DNA of 44,300 nt from Streptococcaceae bacterium (GTDB lineage: Bacteria; Bacillota; Bacilli; Lactobacillales; Streptococcaceae), in NCBI GenBank assembly GCA_031285775.1, contig JAITVN010000091.1, positions 1-44,300 of the forward strand, read 5' to 3'. A model generated the notes under the pieces. That model did not search any database. It saw nothing but the letters and a program-made list of their open reading frames with translations, and was not told where the DNA came from. Made by a program: the position numbers and the translations under genes. Positions 16,734-24,115 of the stretch are shown piece after piece. Positions within the stretch are counted from its first letter, which is position 1. Each line of letters begins with the position of its first letter.

Positions 16734-16882
16734 AGTCACACTTATTAGTTTCGTCCTGAAACATTTTCGGAAAAATTGCGTATTAATAAATAAGGGATTG
16801 AATTCCAGATTTAATCCCTGTGTCAATTTATCATTCGGTGATCATGGCCTCACACACTATCTTCGATAATGAGGAGGTCAGT

Positions 16883-16942
16883 ATGACATTTGTTTTGATA
16901 TGCTGCCATTCTCGAAAGGTGATTGGATGGATTTTCTGTTAG
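16883..16942 (+). CDS. 19-codon leader ORF overlapping the peptide gene
   Basis: Encodes MTFVLICCHSRKVIGWIFC. It has the best ribosome-binding site in the locus (GAGGAGG, spacing 5) and ends 16 bases inside the next ORF, in another frame. That arrangement suits translational coupling: ribosomes on the leader could open the mRNA around the peptide start. CCTC at about 16848-16851 can pair with GAGG over part of its own ribosome-binding site. The peptide may have no function of its own. Confidence 0.4.
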   Translation: MTFVLICCHSRKVIGWIFC

Positions 16943-17022
16943 AAATTCTTGGTGCAGTTCGCGACATCGTGAACACGATCAAGATGATAATGGAAATCAA
17001 AAAGCTTAACCGCAAGGATTAA
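16927..17022 (+). CDS. 31-residue amphipathic peptide (possible type I toxin)
   Basis: Encodes a 31-residue peptide beginning MDFLLEILGAVRDIVNTIKM and ending with a basic EIKKLNRKD tail. Hydrophobic residues at positions 4, 7/8, 11, 14/15, 18, 21/22 and 24 would line one face of a helix, as in membrane-active peptides such as delta-lysin-like or type I toxins. AAAGGTG is a suitable ribosome-binding site six bases before the ATG. It is too short for standard gene callers. The ribosome-binding site and first start base (16918-16927) are perfectly complementary over 10 bases to 17028-17037, just after the stop codon, extended by ATTCTC/GAGAAT. A strong terminator follows, and an antisense promoter points back at it. 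No homologue is claimed. Confidence 0.5.
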   Translation: MDFLLEILGAVRDIVNTIKMIMEIKKLNRKD

Positions 17023-17055
17023 GCAAGTCCAATCACCGAGAGAATAATTGACACG

Positions 17056-17082
17056 CCGTGTGTTTGCCCACACGGTTTTTTT
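17056..17082 (+). terminator. Strong Rho-independent terminator of the small peptide mRNA
   Basis: CCGTGTG (17056-17062), loop TTTGCC, CACACGG (17069-17075), then seven T residues. On the minus strand no T-run follows, so antisense transcription should pass through. Confidence 0.9.
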
Positions 17083-17103
17083 GTGTCACTCTCTGATAGA
17101 AAT

Positions 17104-17132
17104 ATCATACCATATCAATGAGGGTTTTTCAA
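17104..17132 (-). promoter_or_regulatory. Convergent antisense promoter
   Basis: Minus strand: TTGAAA (17132-17127), 17-bp spacer, TATGAT (17109-17104) preceded by TGG, an extended -10. No minus-strand ORF with a ribosome-binding site follows until the end of the GH25 gene. Confidence 0.65.
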
Positions 17133-17195
17133 GAAGCTTGCCCACTTCTGAATCATTCATATAATTAACATAAAATCTAATAATGGAATTGAAAA

Positions 17196-17243
17196 TCCGA
17201 GTGGAATGACTTAATATTAAGGTATCAGGTAGCTTCACTCGGA
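17196..17243. repeat. Nested dyad in an intergenic gap
   Basis: TCCGAGTG (17196-17203) and CACTCGGA (17236-17243) are perfect inverted arms. Between them lies a 12-bp perfect palindrome, CTTAATATTAAG (17210-17221). No T-run follows on either strand, so it looks like a protein-binding or recombination site rather than a terminator. Confidence 0.5.
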
Positions 17244-17287
17244 GTTCTTGATTTTTCTGTTTGTTCCAGATTTGTTCCCAAAGAGGT

Positions 17288-17317
17288 AAAAAAAACGAAC
17301 CTCCGAAGAGATCCGTT
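17288..17317 (-). terminator. Rho-independent terminator of the left DUF5648 gene
   Basis: 10-bp stem with two wobble pairs (17294-17303 with 17308-17317) and a tetraloop (TTCG as RNA UUCG on the minus strand), followed by eight T residues on the minus strand. Confidence 0.85.
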
Positions 17318-17334
17318 TTCTGCATTAGAGCTTA

Positions 17335-18123
17335 TCAGCTGTTATCACCAACGATTGTTTGGTTAGGGCCTGATCCATTGCTTGCAGTATCAGGAGTTGA
17401 TTCGCCTGGTAATACTGAACCGTTAGAAACAGGGCCTTCTGGGCCTGCATAACCAGTATCAGCTGCAGGGAATGGGTTACCAGTTTCAACCAAGTGGAAG
17501 GCTACATTGCCCATACCACCAGCTGGCTGCCAGCCGGCACCGAGAAGTGAATTTTCTTCAGCCAAGAACATTGTGTAGTTATGTTGGCTGTTATTAGCAT
17601 TGTATGCTGCATAAACATCAAATTGGCCTGCATCAATGAAAGCAACGCCTTCATCTACCCAGCCCTTAGCCATCAATGAACGTGCCTCATACTCTGAAGA
17701 TGTGTAATAGTGAACACCTGCATTTTTGTTATACAAACGTGTTACAGCAGTTGAGTGACCAGTAGTATAAGTTTTTCCTAAAGTACCCTCGTAGTTCCAG
17801 CCTGAGTTGATGAGCAATGAAGCTGCTTCGTAAGAAGAAACTGTGTAGAAGTGCTCACCTGTATTAGGATTGTACATACGGAAGATTGAAATAGGAGTGG
17901 TCTCATCTGCAGCAATTACAGAGTTTGCTTCGATGTGAGCCAATGCAGCTTGTTTTGACTTGTCTGAAGTAAAGAATGTTTGACCGATGGATGCATTATT
18001 TCCAGAGATATGCACTGGAGGATCGACAGGACCGCCTTCTGCAAATGCAGTACCTGTAGAAGCAGCAGCTCCGCCAAGAGTCAAAGCTGCTACTGCTGCA
18101 GCAGTAATTTTTGTAAGTTTCAT
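17335..18123 (-). CDS. Secreted DUF5648-repeat protein (left copy, apparently without ribosome-binding site)
   Basis: A 262-residue secreted protein. The Sec signal peptide (1-28, MKLTKITAAAVAALTLGGAA then ASTGTAFA) is followed by a short spacer and three DUF5648-type repeats (FRMYNPNTGEHFYT, TRLYNKNAGVHYYT, YAAYNANNSQHNYT) and a Gly/Ser/Pro-rich tail. The mature part is clearly homologous, but not identical, to the protein at 20536. The ATG at 18123 is chosen because the signal peptide and 11 bases upstream are identical in both copies. An in-frame TTG at 18207 would add an implausible basic extension. No Shine-Dalgarno sequence or promoter lies directly upstream; the recombinase gene ends 95 bp before it. 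It may therefore be silent in this orientation. Confidence 0.85.
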   Translation of the reverse strand: MKLTKITAAAVAALTLGGAAASTGTAFAEGGPVDPPVHISGNNASIGQTFFTSDKSKQAALAHIEANSVIAADETTPISIFRMYNPNTGEHFYTVSSYEAASLLINSGWNYEGTLGKTYTTGHSTAVTRLYNKNAGVHYYTSSEYEARSLMAKGWVDEGVAFIDAGQFDVYAAYNANNSQHNYTMFLAEENSLLGAGWQPAGGMGNVAFHLVETGNPFPAADTGYAGPEGPVSNGSVLPGESTPDTASNGSGPNQTIVGDNS

Positions 18124-18134
18124 AAATTGAAACT
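18041..18134 (-). repeat. 94-bp perfect inverted repeat, left copy
   Basis: Identical, in reverse orientation, to 20525-20618. It covers 11 bases upstream of the start codon and 83 bases of signal-peptide coding sequence. Identity stops abruptly at both ends: at the Shine-Dalgarno position upstream and at the last signal-peptide codon downstream. No synonymous difference occurs in 27 complete codons, although the mature proteins have diverged. Confidence 0.9.
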
Positions 18135-18218
18135 TAAAACGTTTAAAGCGCTTATTCAAAGTATTTCTGAGTTGTCCGCTAAAAAATTCTCTCCGAGCTT
18201 GTTCCAAGAACCTAGCCG

Positions 18219-19376
18219 CTAAAAACCTTCTCGGATAATTTTTTCAACGATTTCGCGGTCTTTGTCTAACACATGAAGATAATTTTTCTTAAAGGTCGTC
18301 TCAGAATGTCCCCATTGCTCAGCGACGGCTTTTTGAGCGCTGACAGTGTTTGCTACCTTTGAAGCAAGGATGCTTTCTGTGGTGTGCCGCATGGCGTAAA
18401 GGGTCAGCTTGCAATTTAAACCCAGCGCGTCAAGAAATTTTCTCAGCCTGCGATTGATTGTCTCTGGAGAAGTCGGAAGGCCATATTTATATTTGGGACT
18501 TGCAAAAACCAGTTGATGTTCGTTGACACGTTGTCCAGAATATGCAGCATAAGCTTTTTCCTGCCTCTGCTTCAAAGCCTGCAGAAGCTGATAATCCTCT
18601 GATGATAAAGGAATGGGAATGCGATCTCGAAGCTTTGTTTTATTGCCTGAAGAGGCGCGATGATTTTCTAAATCATAAGAGCTGATCCAGAGGTAGGGAA
18701 ATCCTTTTTCATTCATGTACAAATGGTCCCATCTCATCCCATAAAGCTCCTTCGGCCTTAGACCGTATTTTGAAAAATAAAGCAAATAATTGATGAAGTC
18801 ATTTTCCTTATCATTTAAATGATTTTTCAACTGTTCATACAAGATCCGGCATTCTCGCTCACTTGATAAATATTTGTTTTTCTCCTCTTTGGGCTGCTTT
18901 TTAGACAGAAAGACGGTGCCAAGTGTAAAGTCTTTCAACTGAATGTTTTCACCCAACGCACATTCAATTGCTTTTTTAACATAACCGTTAAAGCGGATCA
19001 GATAGGCCCTCCCCCATTTTCCACAGAGGCGGTTAATGGCAGTTTGATAGACAGTGTGACTGATTTTATTAATAGGAATTCCGTCAAAAAGTTCCTTCAT
19101 ATTTTTCAGGGCTTGTCGGTATAATTTCTGACTTCCTCGCGAGTTCCTATTTTTTTGTGTCATCTTCAAATAGGCCGAAAAGAAATCACTGAGATCGCTC
19201 CTTTTCTCATCAAAGTCCAAGTTGAGCACTCCCAGTTTGAGCTCGTTTTTTATTTTCAAAGCCCAAAAGAGCGCGTCATCTTTTGAATCAAAAGTCCTGA
19301 CCGCGATGGTTTGAGCAGATTGGCGAACGGTGGCTGTAATTCGGCCCTTTCTATTTTGTAGTCTAATGCTTGACAT
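18219..19376 (-). CDS. Tyrosine recombinase/integrase
   Basis: A 385-residue site-specific recombinase of the phage-integrase family. The N-terminal part (about 1-165) fits arm- and core-binding domains. The catalytic domain (about 170-385) has Arg207 (GLRPKEL), a candidate Lys248, Arg330 (YAMRHTTES), His357 (WGHSETTF) and the nucleophile Tyr366 (KNYLH). The box II His is replaced by Tyr327, a known variation in this family. A good ribosome-binding site (AGGGGG) and a TATAAT (19403-19398) lie upstream. No excisionase, relaxase or phage gene accompanies it. It lies between the two inverted DUF5648 genes, so a role in inverting that segment is the most interesting possibility; a degraded integrated element is the alternative. 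Confidence 0.85.
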   Translation of the reverse strand: MSSIRLQNRKGRITATVRQSAQTIAVRTFDSKDDALFWALKIKNELKLGVLNLDFDEKRSDLSDFFSAYLKMTQKNRNSRGSQKLYRQALKNMKELFDGIPINKISHTVYQTAINRLCGKWGRAYLIRFNGYVKKAIECALGENIQLKDFTLGTVFLSKKQPKEEKNKYLSSERECRILYEQLKNHLNDKENDFINYLLYFSKYGLRPKELYGMRWDHLYMNEKGFPYLWISSYDLENHRASSGNKTKLRDRIPIPLSSEDYQLLQALKQRQEKAYAAYSGQRVNEHQLVFASPKYKYGLPTSPETINRRLRKFLDALGLNCKLTLYAMRHTTESILASKVANTVSAQKAVAEQWGHSETTFKKNYLHVLDKDREIVEKIIREGF

Positions 19377-19446
19377 TGAATTTCCCCCTGGTGTTATATT
19401 ATAGAGCTGGAAATAGTAAATTTGTCGGAAAAATTTGCTTTTATTC

Positions 19447-19475
19447 TTGCTTTTTTGTTCCTCTTCTTATAAAAT
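19447..19475 (+). promoter_or_regulatory. Leaderless promoter of cppA
   Basis: TTGCTT (19447-19452), 17-bp spacer, TAAAAT (19470-19475), six bases, ATG at 19482. No Shine-Dalgarno sequence in the pyrimidine-rich upstream region. Confidence 0.6.
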
Positions 19476-19481
19476 AAACAT

Positions 19482-20210
19482 ATGACTAACTTACTTGAAC
19501 AGATTGAAGAAATGCGGCCGGTTTTTCGTGTTTCTGATCGTGATGCAACCGTTAATTTTTATACAACGGTACTCGGCCTGAAATTGATCAATGAAAATAG
19601 TTTTATGCTCCAATTCGGAAGTCGCGATGATGAGCAGATTTGTGTGATCTGCGCGATTTCCCCTGAAAGTCTTGGTTTTCATAAAGCCGAAGGCCAGAAA
19701 CGCCACATCGTCACGATTATAAAGGCCAGCCAAGCAGATATCCGGCAGCTGATTGTTCGCCACAAGGATAAAATGGCACAGATTTTTTATGGGGCATCAG
19801 GCTATGCTTTCAGTACCGTATCGCCTGACGGAGATGCCTTTACAGTCATGACGGCAGATGCTGGTCCTTCCACAGAAATTCCCAAAGATGACCTTGACTT
19901 AAGAGAAGACTATTTTATCGGCCTCAAAGATGTGTCAGTAGTTTCGACCATGATCGCTTCTCCAGATGCGGGTGATTTCTACAATAAAAACCTCTTGGTT
20001 CAGTACATCCATCCTGTGCCTGTTCCTACTGAAGCTGCTTCAGACACGGAGACTTGGGATTTAGGTGCAGTTCAGTTCAAGCTGAAAGAAGACGTCAGAC
20101 TTGACGAACTCATGCTGGATCTCACAGATCTGAATTATAGTTTCAATGAAAACACGCAACTCTTCTCAGTCACGGCTCCCAACAACCTAGAACTTCAGTT
20201 TACTAAATAA
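19482..20210 (+). CDS. cppA: CppA-like protein (VOC/glyoxalase fold)
   Basis: A 242-residue protein of the streptococcal CppA family, once described as a C3-degrading proteinase. The N-terminal half (about 8-125) has a vicinal-oxygen-chelate/glyoxalase-like pattern (RPVFRVSDRDATVNFYTTVLGLKL). The C-terminal half (about 140-242) is a second domain with DLGAVQFKLKEDVRLDELMLDL. No signal peptide is seen, which argues for a cytoplasmic role. Its function is not established. It lies inside the segment bounded by the 94-bp inverted repeats, next to the recombinase and divergent from it. Confidence 0.75.
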   Translation: MTNLLEQIEEMRPVFRVSDRDATVNFYTTVLGLKLINENSFMLQFGSRDDEQICVICAISPESLGFHKAEGQKRHIVTIIKASQADIRQLIVRHKDKMAQIFYGASGYAFSTVSPDGDAFTVMTADAGPSTEIPKDDLDLREDYFIGLKDVSVVSTMIASPDAGDFYNKNLLVQYIHPVPVPTEAASDTETWDLGAVQFKLKEDVRLDELMLDLTDLNYSFNENTQLFSVTAPNNLELQFTK

Positions 20211-20441
20211 ATCAGAACATTAGCGGTTCATAAAAAATAGTGAAAAGTCCCTAAAGATCGCTGAAAAGTAATTTTGAGAGGCTTTTTTGTTTGAATGAAA
20301 TATCGGGAGTCAAGTCGGAGAAAGTTGGGTAAAACGCCGTCAAAATCACACGAAAGAGCAATTTGATCCGAGAAGAAGGCCAGAATTGCCCAAACTCAGG
20401 AATCGTTAATTTACTCTATTTTTTCATCATATCATCATGAT
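20211..20441. other. Intergenic region after cppA without recognised gene
   Basis: No ORF with a plausible start is seen here. TTAGCG (about 20220) and CGCTGA (about 20261) could pair with a long loop, too weak to call a terminator. TAGCGG here recalls the same six bases just after the recombinase stop at about 18215, but nothing longer is shared. Confidence 0.4.
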
Positions 20442-20485
20442 TTGACGCATTATTACTTGACAAATATATAATAATGCGTTAAACT
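20442..20485 (+). promoter_or_regulatory. Promoter embedded in a 14-bp inverted repeat, right DUF5648 gene
   Basis: TTGACGCATTATTA (20442-20455) and TAATAATGCGTTAA (20469-20482) are inverted arms matching at 13 of 14 positions. Between them lies a consensus -35, TTGACA (20457-20462). With a 17-bp spacer the -10 is TAAACT (20480-20485). A dimeric regulator binding the arms would cover the promoter. Leader about 44 nt with AAGGAG. Confidence 0.65.
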
Positions 20486-20524
20486 ATTTCTGTAGTGTTA
20501 GAGCTCTACATAATAAAAGAAAGG

Positions 20525-20618
20525 AGTTTCAATTTATGAAACTTACAAAAATTACTGCTGCAGCAGTAGCAGCTTTGACTCTTGGCGGAGCTGCTGCTTC
20601 TACAGGTACTGCATTTGC
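20525..20618 (+). repeat. 94-bp perfect inverted repeat, right copy
   Basis: Exact reverse-orientation copy of 18041-18134. The left border falls within the Shine-Dalgarno sequence, so promoter and most of the ribosome-binding site lie just outside the repeat, inside the potentially invertible segment. Confidence 0.9.
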
Positions 20619-21285
20619 TGACGGCGTGACCTTAGACACAGCAACTCAAGGCGACCTTGGTCAATTCTTGGCAACAACTAAAGATCCTACAACACTTGAC
20701 GCATTGAAAGATATTGCTGCTCAGGCTAATCCTGCTGGCGGTCTCGCACTTTACCGCATGTACAATCCTGGTAACGGCGAGCATTTCTACACTGTTTCTT
20801 CTTTCGAAGCTGCTTCATTACTTTTGGCTGGCTGGAGCTATGAAGGAACTCTTGGCACAACTGCTGCCAGCGGTTCATCTGTTCTCCGCCTTTACAATGC
20901 AAATGCTGGTGTTCACTATTACACAGCTTCAGAATATGAAGCACGCCAATTGGTAGCTAAAGGCTGGTCAGATGAAGGCGTTGCATTCATCGATTCTGGT
21001 TCTGTTCCTGTCTTTGCAGCTTACAATGCAAACAACAGCCAACACAACTTTACAACGATTCCATTTGAGCAAAATGCTTTGATCGCTGCAGGCTGGCACA
21101 ATGCTGGCGGTATGAATGCTGTCGCTTTCCATTTGGAAGCTCAGGGTACTTCATTCGGCGCTAAAGATGCTTCAGGCCTGACAGGTGATTCTATCACTTC
21201 AAACGGCGATTTGCTGGCTCCTGCTGAAGAAGCTGCTCCAAATTCACCTGCTGGAACACCAATTCACGGAAATTCTGGTTATTAA
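20536..21285 (+). CDS. Secreted DUF5648-repeat protein (right copy, with promoter and ribosome-binding site)
   Basis: A 249-residue secreted protein. The signal peptide (1-28) is identical in DNA sequence to that of the left copy. The mature part has an Asp/Thr-rich N-terminus, three DUF5648-type repeats (YRMYNPGNGEHFYT, LRLYNANAGVHYYT, FAAYNANNSQHNFT) and a Pro/Ala/Gly-rich tail without a sortase motif. Retention at the surface would have to be non-covalent. AAAGGAG lies nine bases before the ATG, and a promoter with a 14-bp dyad lies upstream, so this copy should be the expressed one. Codon choice looks biased toward common codons, suggesting high expression. Confidence 0.88.
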   Translation: MKLTKITAAAVAALTLGGAAASTGTAFADGVTLDTATQGDLGQFLATTKDPTTLDALKDIAAQANPAGGLALYRMYNPGNGEHFYTVSSFEAASLLLAGWSYEGTLGTTAASGSSVLRLYNANAGVHYYTASEYEARQLVAKGWSDEGVAFIDSGSVPVFAAYNANNSQHNFTTIPFEQNALIAAGWHNAGGMNAVAFHLEAQGTSFGAKDASGLTGDSITSNGDLLAPAEEAAPNSPAGTPIHGNSGY

Positions 21286-21310
21286 TAGGTATTGATGACG
21301 CTAACACGGA

Positions 21311-21344
21311 AAACGGTTCTCTACTCCATGAGAACCGTTTTTTT
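21311..21344. terminator. Terminator between right DUF5648 gene and rgpF
   Basis: Perfect 11-bp stem (21311-21321 with 21330-21340), followed on the plus strand by a run of seven T residues in all (21338-21344). On the minus strand a short T4 follows, so it may also stop the leftward polysaccharide transcript. Confidence 0.85.
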
Positions 21345-21354
21345 GTGGTCTGTC

Positions 21355-23145
21355 TTATTTTTTAAGCAACTTTCTGAGGCGGTACTTGACGAGGTACTGC
21401 AGACGGCCAAAAAGCATGCTGATGATTTCCCGCACTCGAATGATGTTGTCCTCAGCGCCGCCGTCTTTCTTGATTTCAGCCAGATATTTGCCTAAAACTT
21501 CGTTGGTTGAGTGGTTGTTCCAAAAACCATTGTTACTGTTTCGATGCGCAATTCTGAAGTCGAAGTCATTTCCCCAAGCGGTATAGACAAGCAAGCGCTC
21601 AAAGGCATGCAGGATACTATTTTCAGGCAACGGCTCATCTGGTATTTCTGCTTCGATGTTGATCGCCAGTAAATTATCAAGCGCGGCCGGGCGATACCAA
21701 GCCATGGTGCCATAGCTCATCACATAAGACAGCTGTTCCTGCAGTCCTTTTCTGGAGCTGAAATTGATAATTCCCCAAAGATGCTTCATCAGCGGCCAGA
21801 CCTTCTCTTCCTCTGTGCAAAGCGGTCCGTGGAAGCTCTGCTGAAAGGTCGGAACGTCAGAAATGATCAGACCCACTTTGTCATTTTGTTCAAAGGCTTC
21901 GAAAAGGCGCTGCGCAGGCTCAATGAGGCTCTCTTCTAAATCATCTCGCCAGCTTTCTCCCAAAATCCACCAGTTTTCGACGGATTTTTTGGTGTGAAAA
22001 TGCCCTGCAATGGGATAATTCGACAGTTTTTCATGAATTTTCATCCAGGGCAGCACATCGCGGCCTTTTTTTCCTGTCACAATAATTTCTTTTATTGCTG
22101 GATGATTTTGTGACAGTTCTTCGATTGTCTGCTTACTTTCTGGACTGTCTGTCGTGATGAATAGATCATAATTTTGTACATAACGATCAAATAATTCCAA
22201 ATAATGCGTCAGCAATTCCTTATAATAAACGTGTAAATGAATCCCGATTTTTGGATGCGCGGATGCTTCTATCGGATGCGGCACATTTATCATCTTGCTG
22301 TTGAGCATATAAGGACGCTCAGGATAATCATACCAAGTCATGTGGTCAATGATCAAATCTAGCGGATAATCGCTGAATTTTCTCAAGTATTCAACTGTCA
22401 CTGGAGTACTCGGATGCTTGGCGCCGATTGCAAATGCCTTGATTTTCAAGAAAGGAATCCGGTGCTCTAAAATGGACGACATGTTAAATACAGAGAAGTC
22501 ATGAACCAGCATTTGTGACCAGTCTTCCTGACGCGTATCAAAGACCACGCCAGGTTTGAATCCCGCCTCTTTGAAATACTGCGTCATGCCTGTTTCATAT
22601 TTGACAATGACATCAACCACATCGTCTAAAATCTGAATATTTGACCAAAAGTTCTTAAAACTGTCTGATGCGACGACGTTCTGCTTAAAACAGACATAAT
22701 AACTCTGAATATGATCAGGTAATTGGACTTCATGTCCATCTGCGTGCGGATCAACCACATGCGCGCGGTTGTTCGTCATTCCCCAGAAATCTACTTGTTC
22801 ATCTGCTTCGAATTTTTTCTGAATGGGCTGCAAATCAAAAATCGGGCCAAAACAGGTGTCATTCATCACTGTTACGGAATCATACTGCTTGAGCGTGTCA
22901 AAGCCGTATTCCACCATGGCTTCGCCCCAAGCCTTGAAATCAAAGCCGATGTTTTCGCGCTGGATGAAATGATCCATCAGCTGAGCATCTCTCAATAGCT
23001 GCTGCTTCTCAGCCGACAGCAAGCTGTTGGAAATCAGACAAACTTCATCAAAAAATGGACGGATATGCTCTAATTGATAAATAACATGATCCGCCAGCTT
23101 ATTTTCTCGGTTGAAATGGACATAAAGTAGTAAATTTTTAGACAT
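21355..23145 (-). CDS. rgpF: Rhamnan synthesis protein F
   Basis: A 596-residue RgpF-family glycosyltransferase (PF05045 type), needed in streptococci and lactococci to build the rhamnose backbone of the wall polysaccharide. Family features include LLLYVHFNRENKLADHVIYQL at the N-terminus, NIGFDFKAWGEAM, VMNDTCFGP (about 93-101), DFWGMTNN, and the later HLHVYYKEL and HFHTKKS segments of the second half. No membrane segment; it acts at the inner face of the membrane. It is the last gene of the leftward cluster and is separated by 2 bp from the preceding GT2 gene. Confidence 0.9.
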   Translation of the reverse strand: MSKNLLLYVHFNRENKLADHVIYQLEHIRPFFDEVCLISNSLLSAEKQQLLRDAQLMDHFIQRENIGFDFKAWGEAMVEYGFDTLKQYDSVTVMNDTCFGPIFDLQPIQKKFEADEQVDFWGMTNNRAHVVDPHADGHEVQLPDHIQSYYVCFKQNVVASDSFKNFWSNIQILDDVVDVIVKYETGMTQYFKEAGFKPGVVFDTRQEDWSQMLVHDFSVFNMSSILEHRIPFLKIKAFAIGAKHPSTPVTVEYLRKFSDYPLDLIIDHMTWYDYPERPYMLNSKMINVPHPIEASAHPKIGIHLHVYYKELLTHYLELFDRYVQNYDLFITTDSPESKQTIEELSQNHPAIKEIIVTGKKGRDVLPWMKIHEKLSNYPIAGHFHTKKSVENWWILGESWRDDLEESLIEPAQRLFEAFEQNDKVGLIISDVPTFQQSFHGPLCTEEEKVWPLMKHLWGIINFSSRKGLQEQLSYVMSYGTMAWYRPAALDNLLAINIEAEIPDEPLPENSILHAFERLLVYTAWGNDFDFRIAHRNSNNGFWNNHSTNEVLGKYLAEIKKDGGAEDNIIRVREIISMLFGRLQYLVKYRLRKLLKK

Positions 23146-23147
23146 GA

Positions 23148-24065
23148 TTAGTTTTCAGGCTTTCTTAATTTTCTTAAGGGAATGCTGACTAAGTTTTTCA
23201 AACTGCGGGCGTAGGAATTCTGATAATAACTGACCTTTTCTTCAAGGGCCTTGATCTGTTCATCCTGCTGCTCCTTCTGGAAAGTCCGCTCGTGCAGCAT
23301 TTCTAGACACTCGTCAAAAGTCTTGATCCAGTGTAAAATATTATCTTTCTTGGCTTCATCAACTTCTTTCGAAAAACTTTTCTGATGCTTGTTGAGAATG
23401 TAAAAGTAATTCTCATAATAATCCTGCCAATTGCCGCGATCTGACATTGAGCTTTGGCGCACACGATAATTCAACTTTGTCTCAGACACAAAAACAGGCG
23501 CTGCCAGATTTTCCAGGATCAAATCCAGCCAGAAATCATAATCTTCCAGTGCCCGATTGTTCAAAGCCTTATCAAATCTGCTTCCAGAAATCTTGCTGCA
23601 GCGAATGAGCGAAGAGGCGTCGATCAGATTCCCCTCCAGCTCTTGTTTTAGAGAATATTCTAAGTTCTCCTGCAAAATATTGCGCTGATTTTCAAAATCC
23701 CAAAGCTGCGTATAAGCAATGTCTTTGCTTGTTTCTTCCAGCTTTGCCAGCAGAATTTCGACATGCTTCTCATTCAGCCAATTGTCACTGTCGACAAAGA
23801 GGAGAAAATCTCCTGTGATTCTTCCCAGCGCATCATTTTTGACAGCAGATAGGCCACGATTTGCCTCATCAAAAAAATAAAGCTCAGGCAAAGCACTTGT
23901 CGCCAGCAAGGGCTTGATCACTTCGGCAGAATTGTCAGTTGAGCCGTCATTATAGACAAGTAGTTCAATATTTTGATAGGTCTGCGAAAAAATACTTTGT
24001 AGACATTGCGCGATGTATTCTGCGTGGTTATAACACGAAACGACGATTGAAACTTTTTTACTCAT
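23148..24065 (-). CDS. GT2 glycosyltransferase with C-terminal coiled coil
   Basis: A 305-residue inverting GT2 enzyme. SKKVSIVVSCYNHAEYIAQCL starts the GT-A fold. DGSTDNS (about 43-49) and FVDSDNWL, the DxD-type metal site (about 94-101), are clear, as is RALEDYDFWLDL (about 175). Residues 240-290 are charged and helical, possibly a coiled coil that anchors it to partners. The start at 24065 is preferred over upstream ATG and TTG codons because AGGAA then has six bases of spacing. Donor sugar unknown; rhamnose or another dTDP/UDP sugar is likely from context. Confidence 0.82.
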   Translation of the reverse strand: MSKKVSIVVSCYNHAEYIAQCLQSIFSQTYQNIELLVYNDGSTDNSAEVIKPLLATSALPELYFFDEANRGLSAVKNDALGRITGDFLLFVDSDNWLNEKHVEILLAKLEETSKDIAYTQLWDFENQRNILQENLEYSLKQELEGNLIDASSLIRCSKISGSRFDKALNNRALEDYDFWLDLILENLAAPVFVSETKLNYRVRQSSMSDRGNWQDYYENYFYILNKHQKSFSKEVDEAKKDNILHWIKTFDECLEMLHERTFQKEQQDEQIKALEEKVSYYQNSYARSLKNLVSIPLRKLRKPEN

Positions 24066-24115
24066 AAGCATTTCCTTCAAGACTTTCTGGCATTATTGTC
24101 CAAAATCTGATTCCT

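Larger units (their letters stand above)
16793..17097 (-). ncRNA. Putative antisense RNA to the 31-residue peptide gene
   Basis: A strong minus-strand promoter (17104-17132) fires into a region with no minus-strand gene and would produce RNA complementary to the small peptide ORF and its leader. A weak hairpin, AGGGATT (16793-16799) with AATCCCT (16813-16819) followed on the minus strand by an AT-rich tail, could end it after about 300 nt. The ends are guesses from these signals. Confidence 0.4.

Noticed and set aside
17086-17325. 79-codon minus-strand ORF
   Set aside because: It spans the terminator of the left DUF5648 gene, the antisense promoter and the dyad, has no ribosome-binding site and no family resemblance.
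17335-18207. Longer start (TTG at 18207) for the left DUF5648 protein
   Set aside because: It adds 28 basic residues before a normal signal peptide, and the paralogue at 20536 starts exactly at the internal ATG.
18219-20210. Integrated prophage or integrative conjugative element
   Set aside because: Only a recombinase is present. No excisionase, replication, relaxase or structural genes, and no convincing direct att repeats; TAGCGG repeats are too short to count.
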